9,082 nucleotides of DNA from Alphaproteobacteria bacterium (GTDB lineage Bacteria; Pseudomonadota; Alphaproteobacteria; RF32; CAG-239): the NCBI GenBank assembly GCA_017477035.1, contig JAFUXW010000242.1, positions 1 to 9,082 of the forward strand, in the 5' to 3' direction. The position numbers were made by a program, and so were the translations under genes. How positions within the stretch are numbered: position 1 is the stretch's first letter; every line of letters begins with the position of its first letter. The notes below the pieces were generated by a model. It had not been told where the DNA came from and made no database searches. It worked only from the letters and a program-made list of their open reading frames with translations. Below are positions 1 to 7,300 of the stretch, piece by piece.

Positions 1-786
1 ATTATCAAATGATGCTGATAAATGATACGGCATTGTTTCTTCTGCCTTTAACGTAACATCTGTTGTTCCGTATTCTTCACCAGGCTTTAACTGTGCACGC
101 ATTTTAATACTGCGGGCATTTCTGTTAAATGTTTTCAGTTCGTTTTGTAAATCTTTTAAACTGAAAAGATCGCCGTCTTTGTGACTGAATTGAGAGCGCA
201 AATACCATTCTCTGTTGTATTTATTACCATCAATAGCCAATTTTCCGATATGAGCTTCCATCAATTCAATTTTCAAAACACCTTCTAACTTTCCTTCTGC
301 AATAAATGCGCGAGCAGTAATAAATCCTTTTTTCAAATATAGAGAATTGATGAGCTTTACCAAATTGTTAATATCCTCTATCGTAACATCTTTCTCTTCA
401 ATCAAAGACTTGAATTTGTTAATTTCATCGGACGAGAAAACTTCAGAATCCGATATATCAACATGAGAAATATGTACACTTGGTGCATTTTTTTTCGTTC
501 TCGGCGGGAGTTTTATTTCCTCTTCCGTTATATCTTCTGCCGAAGTATCGGCGACTTCTTCTGTCTGTGCTTCATTCCGACTTTCTCGTGCTTGATAATA
601 CCGTCTGGTGCGATTGATATCAGTCATATCATCTACCGATTCATTTGGCATCAAAAGCTGTTGGTTAACTTCGGATGCTTTTTCTTCTTCGGCGTACGCA
701 TTGTTGCTCATTATCAGTGTACTTGTCGAGATAAAAGTGCTACAAAGCAGAGTTTGCCAAAACATTTTTTTTGATTTCATTAACAT
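1..786 (-). CDS. TpsB-type outer-membrane transporter (ShlB/FhaC/HecB family), N-terminal part, 3' end cut by window edge
   Basis: This is an open frame of 262 codons from the ATG at 786 to base 1, with no stop, so the gene continues off the left edge. The family forms an outer-membrane 16-strand barrel that secretes a TpsA partner, with two periplasmic POTRA domains that recognise the substrate. Seen here: a signal peptide (residues 1-32; Lys-rich start, hydrophobic core, AYA|EEE cleavage site), then a polar, acidic linker (about 33-100), then POTRA 1 (about 103-178, with LYLKKGFITARAFI and GVLKIELMEAHIGKL, a good match to the family's 'in.lY...Gyi.a...l' and 'G.l.i.v.eg.ig.i' pattern), then POTRA 2 (about 179-248, DGNKYNREWYLRSQF onward). 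The barrel and its VRGY-type signature lie beyond the window; family members are usually about 550-600 residues. The ATG at 786 is preferred over the in-frame ATG at 780 because of Shine-Dalgarno spacing. It follows the exoprotein gene by 28 bases, so the two are probably cotranscribed. The family call is firm; the substrate is inferred from adjacency. Confidence 0.9.
   Translation of the reverse strand, partial: MLMKSKKMFWQTLLCSTFISTSTLIMSNNAYAEEEKASEVNQQLLMPNESVDDMTDINRTRRYYQARESRNEAQTEEVADTSAEDITEEEIKLPPRTKKNAPSVHISHVDISDSEVFSSDEINKFKSLIEEKDVTIEDINNLVKLINSLYLKKGFITARAFIAEGKLEGVLKIELMEAHIGKLAIDGNKYNREWYLRSQFSHKDGDLFSLKDLQNELKTFNRNARSIKMRAQLKPGEEYGTTDVTLKAEETMPYHLSASFDN
691..786 (-). other. 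Signal peptide of the TpsB transporter
   Basis: Residues 1-32 comprise a basic n-region (MLMKSKK), a hydrophobic stretch (about residues 8-26) and an AYA motif before EEE, giving likely signal peptidase I cleavage after Ala32. This fits Sec export into the periplasm before barrel assembly by BAM. The hydrophobic core is interrupted by several Ser/Thr residues and is a little polar. Confidence 0.8.
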
Positions 787-795
787 AGTTCTAAG

Positions 796-800
796 TCCTT
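796..800 (-). promoter_or_regulatory. Shine-Dalgarno site for the TpsB gene
   Basis: On the minus strand the intergenic gap reads AAGGA here, 9 bases before the ATG at 786 and 15 before the in-frame ATG at 780. The spacing supports 786 as the start. It lies in the 28-base gap after the exoprotein stop codon, so the transporter has its own ribosome binding site. I see no hairpin or terminator in this gap, which fits an operon. Confidence 0.7.
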
Positions 801-814
801 ATATTTACAAAAAT

Positions 815-1312
815 TTATCTTCCAAGAATAGCCGCTACATCTATATTTTTCAGAATTGTATTTTCAGCCTTTTTCAGGTTATCTTTACCTTCTTTCTTCC
901 TTTCATTATCTTGGCTTAAATTCTTATTTACAGATCTGAGCGGTGTTCTTTGACGGATAATGTCCATAACATTTATATCGTTTATCAGTGAACCTCTATC
1001 GTCTGTGACAATATTATCATGAGAAATATCGGCAGACGAGATATAATCTGATACGGTAGAATTATTATAAAGCGAATCATCTGCTTCATCCATAATCGCT
1101 TTGCCGTGATACGATCTTCTCAAAGCAGTTTCTGAGGCTAATGTTATTTCACCATCCATACTTGCCGTATTGGTTTCTTTGTTTATCAATATATTTTTAT
1201 CTTGTCGAGTTACATTTTGAGATTCCGTTCTGATATTATTGCTCTTATCAACAATTAAATGCATCGGTTTTTGAGTTAAATGCAACTGTGCATCAACATC
1301 ATAATACGGATC
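815..1312 (-). other. Non-repetitive charged C-terminal tail of the exoprotein
   Basis: The last 165 or so residues, after the beta-helix pattern ends near MDPYYDVD, are polar and not repetitive. They include ETALRRSYHGKAIMDEADDS and DINVMDIIRQRTPLRSV, and finish with a Lys-rich, probably helical stretch (NERKKEGKDNLKKAENTI) and the end NIDVAAILGR. No amphipathic barrel strands or terminal aromatic residue are present, so there is no autotransporter translocator. I recognise no toxin nuclease motif or VENN-type pretoxin motif, and no sortase or S-layer anchor. It may serve to retain or stop the protein at the transporter, or be processed off; that is inference. Confidence 0.6.
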
Positions 1313-4300
1313 CATACCTGTATTATCAACAACAATATCTTTGCTTGCGGTTTCAATTGTTCCGCTTGTTCTGACATCTCCCGTAACATTAACATTTTCG
1401 GATTGTGTTGCTAAGGCTAATTTATCCGTGCTCAGATTGGCAATATTTACATCGTTAGATGCCGTAATTTTTGTATTATCAGCGCTAACATTTCCGTAAT
1501 TTGCCACTGCTCCGGTGTTATGAAGGTTAGCAACATTTTCGGCAGTAATATTTACTTTATTTCCTTCGGCAAGTTTCATATTCAAAGCTTTATCCTCGCC
1601 GATAGAATTACCTACGGTTAAATTAGCATTTTTAACTGACATATTCGTATCATTCGTATCAAGTCCGTTTGTAATGCTTTGCGATGATGTAATATCAGCC
1701 GTATCGGTATAGTCTGCCGTATTACCGCTGACAGTTCCGATATGCAAGTCATTAGAAGTATTGACAGATAAATTATCAACCTTTGCATTGATGTTACCAT
1801 CTAACTTCATTTCTGCAATTTTAATATTTTCAGCATCCGCATTCAAATCACCGTTAATGGTTGCATCTGCAATTACAATATTTTCATTAGCATCAATATT
1901 TGCATCACCGTGGATAACCGTATCTTTAACGATAATATCATCATCGGAGGTTGCATTTACAAGTGCAACATTTATTCCGTCATCTGTCTCGTCATCTGTC
2001 AGATGCTCAACTTCAGCATTTTCAAACGTTGTTTTACCTAACGAGGAAATAACAGAGAAATCTGTTGTAATATTATCTGAAATTGTTACATCGCGACCGC
2101 CTGCAAAAATAGAACCTGCGGTTACATTACTCATTTTAACATCTGCATCAGTGCTTATGGCAATATATGTTGAATGTGTATCATTATCAGATTTAATATT
2201 ATTCAGCGTAATATCTGCATTGCTGATAATATGAATATCACCTTCGGCAGTAATATTATTGGCTGTAATAGCAGTGTTGCCTTCGGTAAGGATATCCGAT
2301 ATACCGGATGTCTCACCCTGTGCAATGTTTAAAACATCGCCAACGCCTTTGATATAAGCTTGGTTTGCGGTATATGCCAAACCTTTACCGGCATCATTAG
2401 AAGTTGTTTCAACCACAAAATATCTGTCGGCAGTACCTATGTTATTGTCGGTAGCCGTCAGCTTGATACTTTCTGCTTTAATATTGGTTATATTTTCATC
2501 AACGGTATCTTCCGTGTTAGCGTATTCTATATTCTTCTGAGTGATATTGCCGGCAGAAGTCAACTCAACATTACCTAACGAACCCGTGCCGTTTGTTGTA
2601 TCAATTCGGCTGATTTTCAAACCTTTTCCGGCATCATCGGTCTTCAAATACACATTGCTGCCGCCTTTTGAAAGAACCGTAATTTCTCTGTTCGCAGTCA
2701 CATTAATAGCCGAATTTTGTTCTCCGACATCGCCAACCGCATTAACAATTATTCTTTCACCGGAAACCGAAGATGTATTGTAAGCATTCTTAACACCTTT
2801 TTCAGAGTTAATCGTTACATTGTTGGTCGCTTGAATGATGCCGATTTTCAGGTCTTTTGTGCCAGTAAGTTCTGCTACGCCTGTTTCATCAGCCTGAGCA
2901 ATCTCTGAAATCAGAGAAACATTGACATCTCCCCAACCGGCGACATTTTCTGTGCCTTTATAACCGGCAGAAGCGTTAAGTACCCCGTCAAGATTGACCA
3001 GCATATTTTCAATGTTTCCGTAAGTTGAAACCAAATTCATATCACCGCCTGCATATAAGTTATATACTCTGGCTGCATCGGTAATTGCAGAAGCAATGAT
3101 ACCGAAGTTTGCATTCAGATTAAGCGAACCTGTTGCAGAGCTGATTAAATCAACAAACATGGTATCAGCAGATTTCAGATAAATATCGCCGTTTGACTGA
3201 ACATTAAAGATACCTGCATTGGCAAATGTCAATGGCTTATCAGGTGTTCCTATTTCACCATTAACGGCTTTCAAAACGATATTGCCACCGTAAATATGTT
3301 CATCAAAATATGTTCCGGTACTGTCAGCCGCATATATAGAACCATTCTTTGATTCCAAATTGATATTGCCTTTATTGTCTGAAATCAGCGATTTAACCGT
3401 AAAGCTACCATCAGAAACAAAAGTTATATCATCGCTTGCTCTGGCACTTAAACTTCCAACTTCAAGGTCGGAGCCGTTGGCTTGGACTTGAGTAATATCA
3501 AAATTAACACTACCGGCATCCAAGAGCAAATCATCGGCTGATACTTTGAGCTTTTTACCGCTCATATTCATATTGCCGGTAACCGTTGATAACTGAACAT
3601 TTTTACCGCTGATATCAATATTGCTGATATCACTGTACGGATAACGAACATACACATCATTTTCAGCTTTAGCCGTTAACGTTCCATCATTAACAATTTC
3701 AATCATCAACGGTCTGATTGTCCCGATTTCATCAAGAGCTTGTCCTATATTGTTGCCCGATGTCAGGTTGATATTATTTGCCGTAATGACATTATTCAAA
3801 GAGTTTGTAATAATGCTTCCTTGAGAAGTTACATTAACATCGCCGCTTAAAGCGCTGATTCTGTTGTTCATCACTACATCACTCTTTGAAGTTATGTTGA
3901 TTTCCGGCTTGTCAAAACCTTGGAAATTAACAGCAATAGCTTCTTTCTTCACCTCGTATGTTGGATTATAATTAATATAAACGGTTTCATACAGCTTACC
4001 GCAGAATAATTCCACAATCCAAGAACGCTCAACATAGCGCTCATAAGAGTAAGAACCGCCTGATTTAGTCATTGTCCACGCATCATCACCCGGAGTATAT
4101 GTTGTGGAATATACGGTTGCGCCGTCATTTCGTACAGACATGGAACCTTCACTCCAAGTTCCGTTCTTATCACCATTTGAGGTGAAACTAATTCCGTCTT
4201 CACCAACATAAGCCGTATGTGTATCGGCATGCTCAGCTAAAAACTCAGGAGTTATGTCATTCTGTGTAATGGTATTATACTGAGAATAATTCGGCACTGT

Positions 4301-7300
4301 TATCACAGGGACCGCATCGCCGGGATTATTAGTGGCGTATGCAGCTACCTGTTGTTCACCAACCTTAAAGTCATTGATGGTCAGCTTACCTTGCATCTTA
4401 GTATCGGCACCTAACGAATTTGTCACTAAATTATAATCGGAATTATTGACAATATCAATATGTCCGTAACCGTTCATCAAAACAATCTTTCCGGTGTTTT
4501 GAGTGCTGGTAATATTACCGGTCAATGTGATATTACCTCCGGATGTGTTGGCTTTGAACAAATATATATCACCGGCAATATTGCTTGTATTGCTCTCATC
4601 AGTCGGTTTGAAATAAGCTCTGATGGCCTGCATCGCGTTAACATCAGCATTATCATTGACTTGAGGTAAATTAATGTAATAATAACCATCGGTTGTTCCA
4701 TTTTGCATTATGGTTTCAGCACCGTTCATAACCTGATAATAGTTACCATCTTCCTTTTTAATAACGGAAAATTCAGGTATTTCTACTTTTTTGAGTTCGG
4801 TTCCGCTTTGCAACAAACCATTCACGTCAATAGTTTTTGCCGCAATATCAATATCGCCTGCCGCAACAATGGCTCCCGTACCGGAAGAACCGCCGAGTTT
4901 TTGCTCTTGATTGATATAAAGTTGATTATAAGCACCGTTCGGGACTTTCATGTGCAAATCCTTAACCGTGAGGTTACCTTGCGTAAACACATTACCGGTG
5001 TAGTTGGTTACATCAAATGCGCCCAAAACATTTTCAACATTGCCTTGCAAAACAATATCGCCGGCATTGGTGCCTAAATTTATAGTCGGGTCATTTTTAT
5101 CAACGCTGTTAACAATTTTTATAATACGGCCTCCGAGAGGATTTGTATTTTTAATGTTTTGAGTAATATTTCCTCCCACATTACCCTTAATGCCGTATTT
5201 CAAATTGCGGTCAATAATCAAATTGTTATAGTAAGCATTACTGACGCTGTTATTTTCAATATCAATAGCAAAACTACCTGAGCCGGCAGCTGTGATTGAG
5301 CCGTTACCGGTTGCATAACCGCTAATATTTGTTTCACCGGAGCGAACAACAACATCACCCACATTTATACTGTAAACAGGAATATCCTTATTTTCCGCTA
5401 AAGCTTGCTGCGCCTTTGCATCAGCTATTTGAGCATCTAGAGAAGCAATGTTTGTCTGATAGTCAATAGTTGTCTTTTCTATTTCAATTTCAATATCATT
5501 TATTGCATCTTCTGCCTTCTGCATTGCTGCAATATGCGTTTCTATGGTATTATTATTCGTTTTTATCAGTTCTTCATAATTAGTAATTTCAGTAGGCAGT
5601 GCATCTTGCTTTTTGAGCAATTCTCCCCAGGCGGTACCAAAAGCTGCTCCAGTTTCATCATTTTTGTTGGAAACCCAGTTTTTATAAGCCTCTATCAACT
5701 TTTGAACTTCCGGTATTGAGCCATATTTTTCTGCATACTCATTTGTACCTATATTCGCCATACCCTCAGTTACTGTTGCTTCATCTAGTGCATTGGTAAT
5801 ATTTTTCAAAAGCTCGGAAGCATTATCTTTCAGTGTTGTTAAATTTTGATTCTGCGTTTCCAATTGTCCTTTTGCTGTTTCGGACTTTTTATAATCAGCT
5901 TCATGATTTGATTTTTGATTATTTTTTGCCTCAATATATGCTGTATGGACTTTTTCTAAATTTTTCTTACTTTCGTTATAAGAATCTATATCAACTTGAA
6001 TATCGGCAGATGTAACTACACCAATTTGTTCTTGTGATACTGAAATCGCGTCATTTTCCGATTCATAAGTTCCGTCTTCATTGATAACGAGGTGTTTATA
6101 TGCGCCTAACCCACTCTCAACTTTGCCATCTATAACAATGCTTGAGGTATTATTATCGGTGGTATATTCATTGCCCGAACCATGATACGGAATAAATCCG
6201 AGTTGATAAGCAAGCGCATCGCGTTTTGCCCGCAGTTTTTGTGTAGAACTCTGTGCGGTAATATTCATAGAATCGAATGACTTAACTTCAGAATCGGAAG
6301 CAATCGTGATAATTGCTTTTGAATCCTTGTTATGAGCATCGGCTTCTCCGCCAACAATAGAAATCAAACCGCCGGTTTCTGCATTAATATATGCTTCCAA
6401 ACTCTTATTGCTGATGGCTGAAATGTTTGTATCTCTGCCGCTTACCGATTTGACACCTTCATCAAATGTAACCGTGGCTGTTTGTTTACTGCTTGTGGCA
6501 TTACTTTCACCACCGGCACCCGCTAAACCGCCGTACGATTCAACGTTTACTTTCGTATATATGTCAACATCGTTTCTTGCCACATAGCTGATATGATCAT
6601 CTTTAGTGGTTATATCCTTGTTTGATACTACCACATCAGCATTAGCCGCCAATTTAACGATAGCATCCGTATCGGCACCGGCAATACCGCCGTGTGCATA
6701 CAAATCGGCTTTTTCGTTAATATCGGCAACGTTATATGCACTGACATCAATACGTCCGCTTCCGAAATCGCCTTCGGCACGAGCTCTGTTTCCTCCAAAT
6801 TTGGACATAGTATTCATCGTCAATATGTCATTAATCGACCCGCCGGCACCGCTGGCCAATCCGCCGGCGCCACCGTATAAATCATAACCGTACACAGATG
6901 CTTTACTGACTTCATTTACGGCTTTTACTACTATATTTTTCGTTGAAGTAATATCTGCTTCGGAATCGGCTATCACCGTAGAATTGATTATATTTTCAAT
7001 CTTCGGTATTGCACTTGTGACCACACCGTAAGAATCAGATTTAACATAACTCTTATATTGGTTCATCGTGTCGGCCTCAACAAAATAGCCGCCGTTTGTT
7101 GTCAAAACATCATAATTTTCACCGACATAACTCTTATTGATTGATTGTATATCCGTGTTTGCCGTTGAAGCCGATATACCCAATACCGCACCGGCGCCGG
7201 CATAAACAGTAGAATTTGCATCATTTACAGCCGTTGAAGAAATTTCAATCACTGCTGCCTTAATAGCTTTAGCCGTATCGGCATCTTTAATATTAATACC

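Noticed and set aside
742..786. Lipoprotein signal around Cys15 of the transporter
   Set aside because: The residue before the Cys is Leu, which does not fit a lipobox, and a good AYA signal peptidase I site follows at residue 32.
463..919. Two overlapping plus-strand frames of 103 codons over the transporter start
   Set aside because: They are opposite a convincing signal peptide and POTRA region, and their Phe/Ile-rich products reflect complement of A-rich coding DNA.
1618..1800. Minus-strand 60-codon frame inside the exoprotein gene
   Set aside because: It is out of frame within a clearly coding region, with no domain or initiation signal.
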